Source: Olsenella uli (lineage in GTDB: Bacteria > Actinomycetota > Coriobacteriia > Coriobacteriales > Atopobiaceae). From it: a stretch of 64,000 nt of DNA. Each line of letters begins with the position of its first letter. The stretch's first letter is position 1. The notes under the pieces are model-generated. The model did no database searches. It was given only the letters and a program-made list of their open reading frames with translations, and was not told the origin of the DNA. Made by a program: the position numbers and the translations under genes. This document shows positions 26,658 through 35,836 of this stretch, one piece after another. The stretch covers positions 186,001 through 250,000 of the forward strand of contig NZ_JACJJK010000002.1 of the NCBI RefSeq assembly GCF_016899935.1, in the 5' to 3' direction.

Positions 26658-27456
26658 CGCTCGCACAGCCGAGAAGGACACGGCCGAGAAGAACGTCGGC
26701 TCCGCGCGCCCCGTGGTCAGCCTCGCGCACGCGCGCAAGAGCTTCGGCGACGTGGAGGTCCTGCACGACATCTCGCTCTCCGTGGCGCCCGGCGAGGTCG
26801 TGGCTATCATCGGCCCGTCCGGCGGCGGCAAGTCCACGCTGCTGCGCTGCCTTACGCTGCTCGAACGCCTCGACGGCGGCGACCTCTCCTACGAGAACGT
26901 CACGGTCGCCCGCAGCGGTGCGTATGGCGACAAGAACGTCCTGGCTGCGGCGCGCGCCCGCTTTGGCCTCGTATTCCAGAACTACAACCTATTCCCGCAC
27001 TTCTCGGTGCTGCGCAATGTGATGGACGCACCCGTGTGCGTGCAGAGGCGCGGCCGCGCCGAGGCGGAGGCGGAGGCCCGGGCGCTCCTGGCCAAGATGG
27101 GCCTCTCAGGCAACGAGGACAAGGTGCCCTGCCAGCTCTCCGGCGGCCAGCAGCAGCGTGCGAGCATCGCCCGGGCGCTGGCCATGCATCCCGACATCGT
27201 CTACTTCGACGAGCCCACAAGCGCACTCGACCCCGAGCTCACGGCCGAGGTCCTGCGCGTGATCAAGGAGCTCGCCGCAGAGAACATGACGCTCGTGATC
27301 GTGACGCACGAGATGGGATTTGCGCGCGAGGTCGCGGACCGCGTGATCTTCATGGACGGCGGTGTGATCGTGGAGGAAGGCCCGGCCGAGCAGGTCATCG
27401 ATCACCCACGCGAGGAGCGCACCCGCGCCTTCCTCGCCCAGCGCGAGACTTGCTAA
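26650..27456 (+). CDS. amino-acid ABC transporter ATP-binding protein
   Basis: A 268-residue GlnQ/HisP-type ATPase with Walker [11 protein letters not shown]-loop [10 protein letters not shown], signature [11 protein letters not shown], Walker [12 protein letters not shown] and switch THEMGF. An N-terminal extension of about 20 residues with two AEK repeats precedes the usual start of the domain. The extension holds two GAGAAG motif copies. The stop codon lies inside a perfect 16-bp hairpin. Confidence 0.92.
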   Translation: MTSARTAEKDTAEKNVGSARPVVSLAHARKSFGDVEVLHDISLSVAPGEVVAIIGPSGGGKSTLLRCLTLLERLDGGDLSYENVTVARSGAYGDKNVLAAARARFGLVFQNYNLFPHFSVLRNVMDAPVCVQRRGRAEAEAEARALLAKMGLSGNEDKVPCQLSGGQQQRASIARALAMHPDIVYFDEPTSALDPELTAEVLRVIKELAAENMTLVIVTHEMGFAREVADRVIFMDGGVIVEEGPAEQVIDHPREERTRAFLAQRETC

Positions 27457-27484
27457 AAAGGGGTCAGACCCCTTTTTAGCAAGT
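27448..27484. repeat. REP-like palindrome / terminator, GGGGTCAGACCCC core
   Basis: Perfect 16-bp arms ACTTGCTAAAAAGGGG / CCCCTTTTTAGCAAGT with a 5-base loop, including the ATPase stop codon. The poly-T of the arm makes it a good terminator of the amino-acid transporter operon. Confidence 0.7.
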
Positions 27485-27537
27485 CCCTTACCTTGGCGTA
27501 CCATCAACCAATGTTCGAATTACGGATGATTCCGCCC

Positions 27538-27561
27538 ATTCGCCATTAACTGAAGGCGAAT
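27538..27561 (-). terminator. short stem-loop after the secreted protein gene
   Basis: ATTCGCC / GGCGAAT arms with a 10-base loop, 9 bp past the stop of the minus-strand gene ending at 27570. Confidence 0.35.
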
Positions 27562-27569
27562 CCAACGTG

Positions 27570-28277
27570 TTAGTCGGTCCCTCCATATCGGAGAGAGAAC
27601 CATCCGACTACGCTTCCTGCAAGATTGTAGACGGGAATTGATCTGGTCCTCTCCACTCCGTACTCGACAACTGCTTCCTGGGGATTATCCGGCTCTGGAG
27701 TCCAGAGGTCTTCTCTGCGGACATACCCAGTAGCCCCGTTTTCTGCGACCGCTTGAATTAAATCAGGTTCAAACCCCAATTGGTCGCTGAGGGTAATTGA
27801 ACCGTATGTCTTGCCTCCATTGGTAACCCCATATCTGGACATTTCAATGGTTCTGGAAGCGAGTATAGGGCTCTGTGGTATATCGAGTATCCGATATTCT
27901 CCCATTGCCGATCCGTCATAAACGCGCGCTCTACCCCAAGCACGATATTGCCTTCCAGAAACGAATTCCGCTGAAGCGGTGGCTCTAAGAGAGCTGCCAC
28001 TTACACCTGTATATCTTGTAACATAATCAATGATTGATCCATTCTCCACAAGCATGGCGTCTAGACCGAGACTTCCAGCCGGCAAGGTCTTTGAGGCAAC
28101 AATTCTTGGGGTTGCCATAGCCAGCGCAGCAGTTGAGAGCGTATTGTAAGCCTCATAGTTAACACCGTCGTATGTTTTATACACACTGCTTCCACGTGTT
28201 TCTGCAGCATATGCATGAGCTGGAGCCATCGTCAGGACCAGCACTGCACCGGCAATCAACGCCAGGTCCGACACCAT
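27570..28277 (-). CDS. secreted protein of unknown function, partner of the membrane regulator
   Basis: A 235-residue protein with an N-terminal signal peptide (hydrophobic core, then AHAYAAE). I recognise no named domain. Its C-terminal part (GKTYGSI, PDLIQAV, TGYVRREDLW, SIPVYNLAG) matches the extracytoplasmic tail of the upstream regulator (GLTYGSI, PDLIRVR, EGYVYSEDL, EVPVFEKDG), so the two share a module. Base composition is visibly lower in GC than the surroundings, which suggests transfer. It lies 13 bp after the regulator gene and has AAGG before its ATG. The function may be signal capture or a cell-envelope role; this is unproven. Confidence 0.75.
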   Translation of the reverse strand: MVSDLALIAGAVLVLTMAPAHAYAAETRGSSVYKTYDGVNYEAYNTLSTAALAMATPRIVASKTLPAGSLGLDAMLVENGSIIDYVTRYTGVSGSSLRATASAEFVSGRQYRAWGRARVYDGSAMGEYRILDIPQSPILASRTIEMSRYGVTNGGKTYGSITLSDQLGFEPDLIQAVAENGATGYVRREDLWTPEPDNPQEAVVEYGVERTRSIPVYNLAGSVVGWFSLRYGGTD

Positions 28278-28290
28278 AAATTACCTTATT

Positions 28291-29163
28291 CTATTCATCT
28301 CCACTCCATATCTGTTGAATAATAAATTCATCTATTACCGTAATGCCGTCCTTCTCAAATACAGGGACTTCTCTACCCGTCCCTCCCTTCAATAGGTCCT
28401 CGCTGTAAACGTATCCTTCGTTTCCGCTGCGGCCGCGCACGCGGATAAGGTCGGGGAGATTGTCCGATAACGGGGTGTCTCCAGAGGGAGACAGGACTTC
28501 GACGTCTTCAATCGACCCATAGGTCAGTCCGCGCTCGTTTACGTTGAAATGCGTTACAACCCCCTCATCAGAAGGGAATTCAGTCAGCGCCGATGTTGCG
28601 CCCTGCCAGACGGCAACCGTCACGGCAACGGCCACGACCGCCGCCACGCACGCGGCAGCGAGCCGACACGCCCGGCGTCGCCGTGGGGCGGCTGCCTCCT
28701 CGGCGAGCAAGGCCGCCAGCTCCTCGCGGGAGTGGACGCCCAGCATCCGGTACCCGTTCGCACGCGCCGAGCTCACGGTGCCGAGCGCGATGGAGAGCGC
28801 CTCCGCGATCTCCGCCGAACTGCGGCCAGCCGCCACGAGGGTAAGCACGTCCGCCTGGGTCTCGCTGAGCCCATGGGCGAGAAGGGCCGCGCGCACGGCG
28901 TCGTCTGCGGGAGTCGCGTCCGCAGACGAGTCCTCGTCCTTCTCGCCCAGCTCAGCAGCGCCGCGCACGCCGAGCTTGCGATAGGCGCGCTGACGCAGGC
29001 TTCCCACGGTCGAGGCGCTCACGCCCATGACCTCCGCCGCTGCCGCCGCCGTCATGCCGCGCAGCGCGGAGCGCACCGCGTCTCGCTCGCGGTCCGTGAG
29101 GCCGCGCTCCTCGAAGCGCCGCTCCACCTCGGGCGAAGCCTGGGGGATCCGGGAGCCGTCCAT
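28291..29163 (-). CDS. membrane-tethered regulator with two LuxR-type HTH domains
   Basis: A 290-residue protein of unusual build. It has two tandem LuxR/sigma-4-like HTH units (GLTDRERDAVRSA through RKLGVRGAAEL, about residues 20-72; GLSETQADVLTLV through RMLGVHSREEL, about 97-150). A basic stop-transfer stretch and one membrane helix (about residues 165-185) follow, then a ~105-residue external domain shared with the adjacent secreted protein. The HTH-coding half is GC-rich while the external half is clearly AT-richer. CGAGAAGAAC lies 10 bp before the ATG. It probably senses an envelope signal and controls transcription from the membrane. Confidence 0.78.
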   Translation of the reverse strand: MDGSRIPQASPEVERRFEERGLTDRERDAVRSALRGMTAAAAAEVMGVSASTVGSLRQRAYRKLGVRGAAELGEKDEDSSADATPADDAVRAALLAHGLSETQADVLTLVAAGRSSAEIAEALSIALGTVSSARANGYRMLGVHSREELAALLAEEAAAPRRRRACRLAAACVAAVVAVAVTVAVWQGATSALTEFPSDEGVVTHFNVNERGLTYGSIEDVEVLSPSGDTPLSDNLPDLIRVRGRSGNEGYVYSEDLLKGGTGREVPVFEKDGITVIDEFIIQQIWSGDE

Positions 29164-29252
29164 GCGCGCCTCCGTTCTTCTCGCCTGACGCGAGTATAGG
29201 GCGCACAGACACGGCGCCCGTGGCAAACGCCGTATGAACCTCGGTTGCCACA

Positions 29253-29312
29253 GAGGGGACAGGTTATTTTGTCTGCCACCAAACTAGTGGCAGACAAAAA
29301 ACCCGTCCCCTC
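29253..29312. repeat. REP-like palindrome, GGGGACRGGTT type
   Basis: Long imperfect arms beginning GAGGGGAC and ending GTCCCCTC, with an inner perfect TTTGTCTGCCAC / GTGGCAGACAAA stem and a 7-base loop. It lies between the FtsX-type permease stop and the regulator leader. Confidence 0.65.
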
Positions 29313-29321
29313 TTACTCCTG

Positions 29322-32300
29322 TTACTCCGCGGACTTGAGGGCGCCGACCATGTCCACGCGGTCGAGCGCTCGGTTGGTGATAAGGTTCACCACCAGCGTA
29401 AACGCAAAGGCCATGACCGCCGCGATCACGTACGTGAGCGGATCCACCACCACGTCGAAGTAGAGCGACGGCATGCGCAGGATCCACGTGAGGCTGCGCG
29501 CCAGCGCATATCCCAGCGGCAGGCCCATGACCACGCCGATCCCGGTGAGGATGAGCGTCTCCGTGTTGATGTAGCGGTGAACCTCGGGCCGCTTGAAGCC
29601 CAGGACCTTGAGGGTGGCGAGCTCGCGCTCGCGCTCGGAGATGTTGGTGTTGGAGAGCGTGAAGACCACGGTGAACGCCAGCGCCGCCGCCAGCACGATG
29701 ACCACGTAGACCACAGTGTTGATCAGCGTGAACGCGCTGGAGAAGTCGTTCACGAGCTTCTGCGTGGAGACCACGGAGAGGTAGCGGCTGTCCTCGGAGA
29801 GCCGCTCCGAGAGCGCGACCTGCTCGTCCGCCGAGCCCGTCAGATGGGCGAGAAGCCCGTTGGGCTCCAGCTCCTCCCCGAACGCCTCCTCGTAGGCTGC
29901 CTCGGTCATGTAGAGCGTGTTGCCCAGGTAGCTGAGGACGATCGCGCGCGGCGCGGTCTCGCCCTCGGCGAGCGTGGAGTCCTGCAGGCCCAGCTCGTCG
30001 CCCACGGCGAAGCCCATGACCTGCTCCGCGTTCTTGGTGATGGCGACCTGCGCCTCGTCCAGGGAGACCGTCGAGCCGTCCTCGGCGACCAGGCGCACGT
30101 AGCCCTCGAGGCTCACCCCCTCCGGCACCACCACGAGCTGCACGGTCTCCTGGTCGTCGCCGTAGCTCACCGTGAGGTTGTCGGTGTAGACGCGCACGAG
30201 GTCCGAGACGCCCGGGTCGGCGGCAAGCTCGTCGGCGGCGGCGTCCAGGTCGTCCGCCGAGGTCACGGCCATGAGGTCGTAGCCGGTCACGCCCGCGTCG
30301 CCGTACTGGCGCGGCGAGAGCGAGAGCACCGTGTCGCGGATGCCAAAGCCGGTGACGAGCAGCGCCACGCAGCCCGCCACGCCGAGCGTGGTCATGAAGA
30401 AGCGCTGCTTGTAGCGGAAGAGGTTGCGCGCCGTGACCTTGTTCAGGAAGCTCATCCGCCGCCAGAGGGGCCCCACGCGCTCCAGCAGGATGCGTGACCC
30501 GGCCTTGGGCGCCTTGGGCAGCATGAGGGAGGCGGGGGTCTCGCGCAGCTCGTGGCGGCAGGTGAGGGCCGTCGCGCCCACGATTCCCGCAGTGAAGAGC
30601 GCGAGCGACACCGCAGAGTACGCCGCGTCGAAGCCGTAGACAAAGCCCGGCAGCGCGTACATGGTCGAGAAGATCGTGAAGATGATGCTCGGCAGCACGA
30701 CGAAGCCCAGCAGCGTGCCCACGAGCCAGCCGAGCACGCACGCCGCCAGCGCGTAGAGCACGTACTTGGAGAGGATGCGCCCGCGCCCGTAGCCGAGCGC
30801 CTTGTAGACGCCGATGAGCCCGCGCTCCTCCTCCACCATGCGCGTCATCGTGGTGAGGCTGATCAGCACCGCCACCACGAAGAAGACGACCGGCAGCACC
30901 GTGCCGATGGCCTCGATCGAGGAGGCGTCGGAGTCCACGCTCGCGTAGCTCGAGAGGCTCGAGCGATCCTGCACGTACCACGTGGCGTCAGGGAGGTCCT
31001 CGATCTCCTCGCGGGCGTCAGCGATTTCGGCAAGCGCGTCGTCACGCTCCTGCTCGAAGGTGGCGCGGCCCTCGTCAAGCTCCGCCTGGCCGTCGTCCAG
31101 CTCGGCCCGCCCGTCCTCGATCTGGTCCCAGCCGTCGGCGATCTGGGCGAGGGCGCTCGCCCGCTCCTCGGAGAGCTGCGTCGCGCCGGCGTCCAGCTCC
31201 TCCCTGCCCGCCGCGACCTGCTCGTAGCCGGCGGAGATCTGGGCGCGGGCGTCGACGAGCGTGGCATAGCCGGACTCGGCCTCCGCGAGCTGCACCTCGC
31301 CGGCGACGACCGCCGCCATCCCGCTGCCGAGCTCGTAGGCCTGGCCGAGCGTCTGGCTCATACTGTCGAGCTGAGAGACGATCTGGCTCACGTCGCCGGC
31401 GAGGACGCGCTCGAGGGCGTCCTGGACCGCAGGGTCCGTCCCGGCGATGATCTCCTCGATCTGCTGCCGCTGCTCCTCGGGGAGCTCGTGGTACTGGGCG
31501 ATGAACTCCTGGACCGCGTCGGACTCGACGATCGTGACGATGTCGGATACGGCGCCCTGCGTCTCGGACACGAAGGGCTCTATCGCGGCGTTGAAGGCGG
31601 CGGCCGCCGCGTCGGCCTCCTCGGCGGTGGTGGCGGAGCTCAGCGCCTCCCACTCCGCGCCGGGCCACGCGTCCCCCGCGAGTTGCGCGACCATGCCCGC
31701 CACCGTCTCGAGGCTCGCCCGTCCCGCGACGGACTGGTCGTGCGCGGAGGAGAGCGCGCCGGGAATCTCGTCCACGCTGCAGCCGAGCTCGGCGGCCATC
31801 GTCTGCAGCCCCGCCTCGACCTGCGCGCTCCGCGCGTCGAGCTCGTCCTCGGCGGCGGCGAGCTGCGCACGCCCGGAGTCTATCTCGGCCTGGGCGTCGC
31901 CCAGCTGCCGGTGGGCGTCCGCCTCCTGGGAGGCGAGCTCGCCCGCCGCGTCGTCGAGCTCCGCGCGCCCGGAGTCGATCTCCGCCTGGGCGTCGTCGAG
32001 CTCCGCCTCGGCGTCCCCCAGCTCCTCGAGCGCCTCTGCCTCGGCGTCGTCCACCTCGGCCGTCGCATCCGCGCGCAGCCCCTCGCCGCGCGCCCGCTCG
32101 CGCTCGGCGCGCGCGTCCTCCACGCTCTGGAAGACCCCGTCGACCGTGTCCTCGTACTCGGCCGAGTAGCACAGCGGCGCCTCGGCCCCCTCGACCGCGA
32201 GGTAGGCCACCGTGTAGGTCTCCGGGTCGACCACGTTGTCGTCCAGCACGAAGAACGAGTACTGCGAGCCGCCGCTCGAGCGGAACGACATCGTCCCCTC

Positions 32301-32870
32301 GCCCGCGTTGATCTCCATCGGGTCCAGGACCACCGCGATGATCGTGTACTCCTTGCGCTCAAAGACCTCGGTCGCGTCCTCGTCGCCGTCGTCCGCGCCC
32401 TGGAAGGTCACGGTGTCGCCCAGGTAGAGGCCGGAGTCGTCCAGGAAGCGCTTGGTCACCGCCACCTGGTCGTCGCGCTCGGGAAGGTGCCCCTCCAGCA
32501 CGAGCGGCTCGTTCATCCCGTCCGGCGAGAGCGCCTTGACGTCCACCTTCTCCGAGGCGGATCCCACCGTCGTGTAGACGGTCTCCGACCAGCCGCCCTC
32601 GGCGGCCTCCACGCCCGGCAGCGCCGCGAGCGCCGACACGTCCTCGTTCGTGAGGCCGAGCGTGGACTGCACGCGCACGTCAAAGAGGTTCTGCTCGTCA
32701 AAGAAGCGGTCCGCGGAGTTGCGCAGGTCAACGCAAGCGGCCCGCAGGCCCACGAGCATCGTCACGCCGAGCGCCGTGATCGTGGTCAGCGCCACGAAGC
32801 GCTTGAGGCTCCCGCGCACCGTGCGCAGGATCCCCTTGGCAAAGGCGGAGGTGTTCCGGCGGGCGGCCAT
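29322..32870 (-). CDS. large FtsX/MacB-type ABC transporter permease
   Basis: A 1182-residue membrane protein. It has an N-terminal helix (about residues 20-40), a MacB-like extracytoplasmic domain, long Ala/Asp/Glu coiled-coil stretches with repeated GRAELDD-type heptads (about 255-345 and 540-640), and two FtsX domains. The FtsX cores are near residues 660-780 ([20 protein letters not shown]) and 1050-1180 ([17 protein letters not shown]). It forms an exporter or envelope-remodelling machine with the ATPase encoded 3 bp upstream. The coiled coil resembles YhgE/Pip-type stalks. The cargo is unknown. Confidence 0.88.
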   Translation of the reverse strand: MAARRNTSAFAKGILRTVRGSLKRFVALTTITALGVTMLVGLRAACVDLRNSADRFFDEQNLFDVRVQSTLGLTNEDVSALAALPGVEAAEGGWSETVYTTVGSASEKVDVKALSPDGMNEPLVLEGHLPERDDQVAVTKRFLDDSGLYLGDTVTFQGADDGDEDATEVFERKEYTIIAVVLDPMEINAGEGTMSFRSSGGSQYSFFVLDDNVVDPETYTVAYLAVEGAEAPLCYSAEYEDTVDGVFQSVEDARAERERARGEGLRADATAEVDDAEAEALEELGDAEAELDDAQAEIDSGRAELDDAAGELASQEADAHRQLGDAQAEIDSGRAQLAAAEDELDARSAQVEAGLQTMAAELGCSVDEIPGALSSAHDQSVAGRASLETVAGMVAQLAGDAWPGAEWEALSSATTAEEADAAAAAFNAAIEPFVSETQGAVSDIVTIVESDAVQEFIAQYHELPEEQRQQIEEIIAGTDPAVQDALERVLAGDVSQIVSQLDSMSQTLGQAYELGSGMAAVVAGEVQLAEAESGYATLVDARAQISAGYEQVAAGREELDAGATQLSEERASALAQIADGWDQIEDGRAELDDGQAELDEGRATFEQERDDALAEIADAREEIEDLPDATWYVQDRSSLSSYASVDSDASSIEAIGTVLPVVFFVVAVLISLTTMTRMVEEERGLIGVYKALGYGRGRILSKYVLYALAACVLGWLVGTLLGFVVLPSIIFTIFSTMYALPGFVYGFDAAYSAVSLALFTAGIVGATALTCRHELRETPASLMLPKAPKAGSRILLERVGPLWRRMSFLNKVTARNLFRYKQRFFMTTLGVAGCVALLVTGFGIRDTVLSLSPRQYGDAGVTGYDLMAVTSADDLDAAADELAADPGVSDLVRVYTDNLTVSYGDDQETVQLVVVPEGVSLEGYVRLVAEDGSTVSLDEAQVAITKNAEQVMGFAVGDELGLQDSTLAEGETAPRAIVLSYLGNTLYMTEAAYEEAFGEELEPNGLLAHLTGSADEQVALSERLSEDSRYLSVVSTQKLVNDFSSAFTLINTVVYVVIVLAAALAFTVVFTLSNTNISERERELATLKVLGFKRPEVHRYINTETLILTGIGVVMGLPLGYALARSLTWILRMPSLYFDVVVDPLTYVIAAVMAFAFTLVVNLITNRALDRVDMVGALKSAE

Positions 32871-32873
32871 GCG

Positions 32874-33575
32874 CTACCACTCGATCTCCGCGATCGGCTT
32901 GGGCGCGGGGTTCACGGTCATCGAGGTCACGCGGCCGCTCTTGAAGCGGATGAGGCGGTCGGCCATGTCCGCGAGCGCCGCGTTGTGCGTGACGATCACG
33001 ACCGTGATCCCCTCCACGCGGCACATGTCCTGCAGGAGCTGCAGGATCTGCTTGCCCGTCTGGTAGTCGAGCGCGCCCGTGGGCTCGTCGCAGAGCAGCA
33101 GCTTGGGGTTCTTGGCCAGGGCGCGCGCGATGGAGACGCGCTGCTGCTCGCCGCCGGAGAGCTGCGCCGGGAAGTTGGCCAGGCGCTCGGCCAGGCCCAC
33201 CTTGGCGAGCGTCTCCTCCGGGTCGAGCGAGTCCGGGCAGATCTGCGTGGCCAGCTCCACGTTCTCGAGCGCCGTGAGGTTGGGCACGAGGTTGTAGAAC
33301 TGGAAGACAAACCCCACGTCCGCGCGACGGTACAGCACGAGGTCACTCTCGCCCGCCGACGAGATGTCGCGCCCGTCCACCACCACGGTTCCCGAGGTGG
33401 CGCTGTCCATGCCGCCCAGGATGTTGAGCGCCGTGGTCTTGCCCGCGCCGGACGCGCCCAGGATCACGGCGAGCTCGCCGCGCTCCACGATAAAGCTCGC
33501 GCCGTCGAGGGCGTTAATCCTGGCGTCGCCCTCGCCGTAGGTCCGCACGACGTCCGTGAACTCGATGTAGGCCAT
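32874..33575 (-). CDS. ABC transporter ATP-binding protein (LolD/MacB type)
   Basis: A 233-residue ATPase with Walker [11 protein letters not shown]-loop [10 protein letters not shown], signature [10 protein letters not shown], Walker [13 protein letters not shown] and switch VTHNAAL. It ends 3 bp before the FtsX permease gene. A minus-strand TATACT at 33615-33620 could be its -10 box. The TetR gene divergently upstream is a plausible regulator. Confidence 0.92.
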   Translation of the reverse strand: MAYIEFTDVVRTYGEGDARINALDGASFIVERGELAVILGASGAGKTTALNILGGMDSATSGTVVVDGRDISSAGESDLVLYRRADVGFVFQFYNLVPNLTALENVELATQICPDSLDPEETLAKVGLAERLANFPAQLSGGEQQRVSIARALAKNPKLLLCDEPTGALDYQTGKQILQLLQDMCRVEGITVVIVTHNAALADMADRLIRFKSGRVTSMTVNPAPKPIAEIEW

Positions 33576-33710
33576 CCCAGCTCCGATTGCTCGACAGCGT
33601 GTTGTCTACATCGAAGTATACTGGGGGCGCCGGGCGAGAAGAACCTGTGCTCGACAGGCGCGGCGCAAGTGTCGCGCCCTTCTCGCCACGTCCACAAATC
33701 TGGAGGCAAA

Positions 33711-33738
33711 CGTGGAAAAGGGACTGTCCCTTCTCCAC
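33711..33738. repeat. REP-like palindrome, GGGACTGTCCC core
   Basis: CGTGGAAAAGGG arm with CCCTTCTCCAC, a near copy of the element at 13055-13083. It sits just upstream of the TetR ribosome binding site. A CGAGAAGAAC copy lies at 33635-33644 in the same intergenic region. Confidence 0.6.
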
Positions 33739-33756
33739 ATCGGGAGGGAGGCGGCC

Positions 33757-34338
33757 ATGAGGAAGCAGCCGCAGGTCACCGAGCAGACGCGCGCCAACCT
33801 CCGTCAGGCGTTCTGGGGGCTCTACGCCGAGCGCCCCGTCGAGCGGATCTCCGTCCGCGAGATCACGGACCGCGCCGGGTACAACCGCGCGACCTTCTAC
33901 CTCTACTACCACGACGTCTACGAGCTGCTCGAGGAGATCGAGGGCACGGTGCTCGGCAACATCGAGCGGCTGGTCCAGGAGCGCCTGCTCAAGGGGGACA
34001 CGCTCGAGTTCTCGCAGCACATGGGCCTCATCCTGCGGCTCGCGCAGCGCTCGCGCGACTACACGCGCGTCCTGCTGGGCCCGCACGGGGACCCCGCGTT
34101 CTCGGACCGGCTCAAGAGAATCATCAGCCCGCTCGTGGACCGCTTCTTCCTGCCCGGAGACGAGACCGACGCCCGGACGCGCGCCATCGTCCGAGAGTTC
34201 TACCTCTCCGGCATCCTCGCGATCATCCGCATCTGGACCGCCGACGACGACCCGATGCCCATCGACCAGCTCATCCAGATCGTGCTGCGCATCGCCCAGG
34301 GAGCGCCGGCGGCGGGGCCGGCGCCCGATGCCCGCTAG
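33757..34338 (+). CDS. TetR/AcrR family transcriptional regulator
   Basis: A 193-residue regulator with an N-terminal HTH (ISVREITDRAGYNRATFYLYYHDVYEL) and a C-terminal domain of the TetR_C_33/C_7-like type. Start ATG 33757 follows GGGAGG. A longer reading from 33712 would run through the REP-like hairpin and is unlikely. It is divergent from the ABC exporter genes and probably controls them. It is convergent with degV. Confidence 0.85.
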   Translation: MRKQPQVTEQTRANLRQAFWGLYAERPVERISVREITDRAGYNRATFYLYYHDVYELLEEIEGTVLGNIERLVQERLLKGDTLEFSQHMGLILRLAQRSRDYTRVLLGPHGDPAFSDRLKRIISPLVDRFFLPGDETDARTRAIVREFYLSGILAIIRIWTADDDPMPIDQLIQIVLRIAQGAPAAGPAPDAR

Positions 34339-34350
34339 TCCGCGCCGCCG

Positions 34351-35196
34351 CTAGTTCTTACGGAAGAACGCGAGCGCGATGGCGCCCGGGCCCACGTGCG
34401 TGCCGATCGTGGCGCCCACGGACGTGATCGGCAGCTCGTCCTCGGCGACCCGGCCCTCCCAGATGGCGCGGTTGTCCTCGAGGTACTTGCGCAGCACCTT
34501 GTCCGAGAGGCCCGTGTAGCCGAGCAGGACCGGCATGTCGAAGTCGATCCCGAACTTCTCGACCTGCTGGTGCAGCTGGCTGCGGCCGTTCTTGGAGCCG
34601 CGCGCCTTGCCGAGCATCACGACCTCGCCGTCCTCCACGCCCACCACGGGCTTGATGGAGAGTACCTCGCCGATCATACCCACGCTCTTGGGGATGCGGC
34701 CGCCGCGACGCAGGTACTCGAGGGTGTCGAGAAGCGCGAGCAGGCAGACGCGGCCCACGGCGCCCTCGACCTTCTCGGCGATCTGGGCCGCGCCGAGCCC
34801 CTCGTCCGCGAGGCGCAACGCGTAGAGCACGAGGATGCCCTGGCCGATCGTGGCGTTCTTGCCGTCCACCACGTGGACCTCGGGATAGTCCGCCGCCGCG
34901 GTCACGGCGCTCTGATAGGTCCCGGAGAGCGCCGAGGAGAGCGTGATCACCACGGCCTCCTCCCCCGCCGCACGAACCTGGTCAAAGACCTGCTGGTAGG
35001 CAAAGGGCGTGGCCTGGCTCGTCTTGGGAAGCTCGTCGCTCTCTATGAGCAGCTCGTAGAAGCGGTCGTTGGTGAGGTCCACGCCGTCCGCGTACGTGGT
35101 CTCTCCGAAGGTGATGCCCAGCGGCAGCACCGTGAGGCGCGGGTCGCTCTGGTCGGGGATGTCAAAGCCGGAGTCGGTGATGATGCGAACGGCCAT
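34351..35196 (-). CDS. DegV family fatty-acid-binding protein
   Basis: A 281-residue DegV-fold protein (ITDSGFDIP, TSQATPFAYQQVF, LSSALSGTYQSA, DTLEYLRRGGRI). Members such as FakB present fatty acids to the kinase FakA; no FakA gene is in the window. It lies 33 bp after a MarR gene on the same strand and is presumably cotranscribed, so the MarR protein may regulate fatty-acid uptake. Confidence 0.92.
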   Translation of the reverse strand: MAVRIITDSGFDIPDQSDPRLTVLPLGITFGETTYADGVDLTNDRFYELLIESDELPKTSQATPFAYQQVFDQVRAAGEEAVVITLSSALSGTYQSAVTAAADYPEVHVVDGKNATIGQGILVLYALRLADEGLGAAQIAEKVEGAVGRVCLLALLDTLEYLRRGGRIPKSVGMIGEVLSIKPVVGVEDGEVVMLGKARGSKNGRSQLHQQVEKFGIDFDMPVLLGYTGLSDKVLRKYLEDNRAIWEGRVAEDELPITSVGATIGTHVGPGAIALAFFRKN

Positions 35197-35229
35197 GGTC
35201 TGTCTCCTTCTGTCTGCCCGGTCGGGACG

Positions 35230-35676
35230 CTAGCGCCCGAAGGTCCTGAGCCTCTCGAGGATGTGGTTGAGCGAATCGTACATCTGCAGGCGCTGGCGCG
35301 TGGCGAGCTCCCCGCCGGCCTCGTCGAGGACTCGGTGAATGATGTCGTCGAGCGGTCGCGCGGCCTCGCGGCCCTTCTCGGTCAGGCGGATGGGCGCCCG
35401 GTAGCGCGAGGCCTCCTCGTCGGAGCCGCCCACCTCCACGAAGCCGTCCTCCGCGAGGTGCGCCACGGTCCGCGAGACGGCGGCGCGGCTCACGTCGACC
35501 ATGCGCGCGAGCTCGGCGGCGGTCAGGCCCTCGGGGTGCTTGACGAGGTAGTAGAGGCACATGACGTCCGAGCCGCGAAACCCCAGGCGCTTGGCCTCGG
35601 CGGTCTTGATGCGCTGGATCTCCTTGCCCAGGGCACCGATGATGCCCACGAAGTCCTCGAAGCGGGTCTCCCCCAT
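35230..35676 (-). CDS. MarR family transcriptional regulator
   Basis: A 148-residue winged-helix regulator (LTAAELARMVDVSRAAVSRTVAHL, then the wing with DEEASRYRAP). It heads a two-gene operon with degV. An imperfect palindrome upstream is a likely autoregulatory site. A link to lipid metabolism is inferred from degV only. Confidence 0.85.
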   Translation of the reverse strand: MGETRFEDFVGIIGALGKEIQRIKTAEAKRLGFRGSDVMCLYYLVKHPEGLTAAELARMVDVSRAAVSRTVAHLAEDGFVEVGGSDEEASRYRAPIRLTEKGREAARPLDDIIHRVLDEAGGELATRQRLQMYDSLNHILERLRTFGR

Positions 35677-35716
35677 GGTGCCTCCCGACGTCTGCCGACG
35701 CGTCCACAGTAGCGAC

Positions 35717-35742
35717 GAAGTTGTTACCTTGTCAACATCTTC
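35717..35742. promoter_or_regulatory. candidate MarR operator
   Basis: GAAG-t-TGTT and AACA-t-CTTC form a 26-bp imperfect palindrome (8 of 9 outer positions pair), 41 bp upstream of the MarR start. Confidence 0.4.
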
Positions 35743-35836
35743 AGGCCCCTCACCACGGTTCCGTCATGCCGCTCGGGCGCGCCGGTCTTCTCGCCCGCGC
35801 AATCGGGTATCTCAGGAGAAGCGAGAAAGGCGACGC

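Noticed and set aside
33597-33756. Defined operator for the TetR gene at 33757
   Set aside because: The short AGTATACT palindrome is better explained as a -10 element of the ABC gene; no longer dyad stands out apart from the REP-like hairpin.
8052-34427. Very long opposite-strand frames across xfp (8052-10910) and the FtsX permease (30552-34427)
   Set aside because: Shadows of high-GC codons; no recognisable domain, and they cross well-supported genes and promoters.
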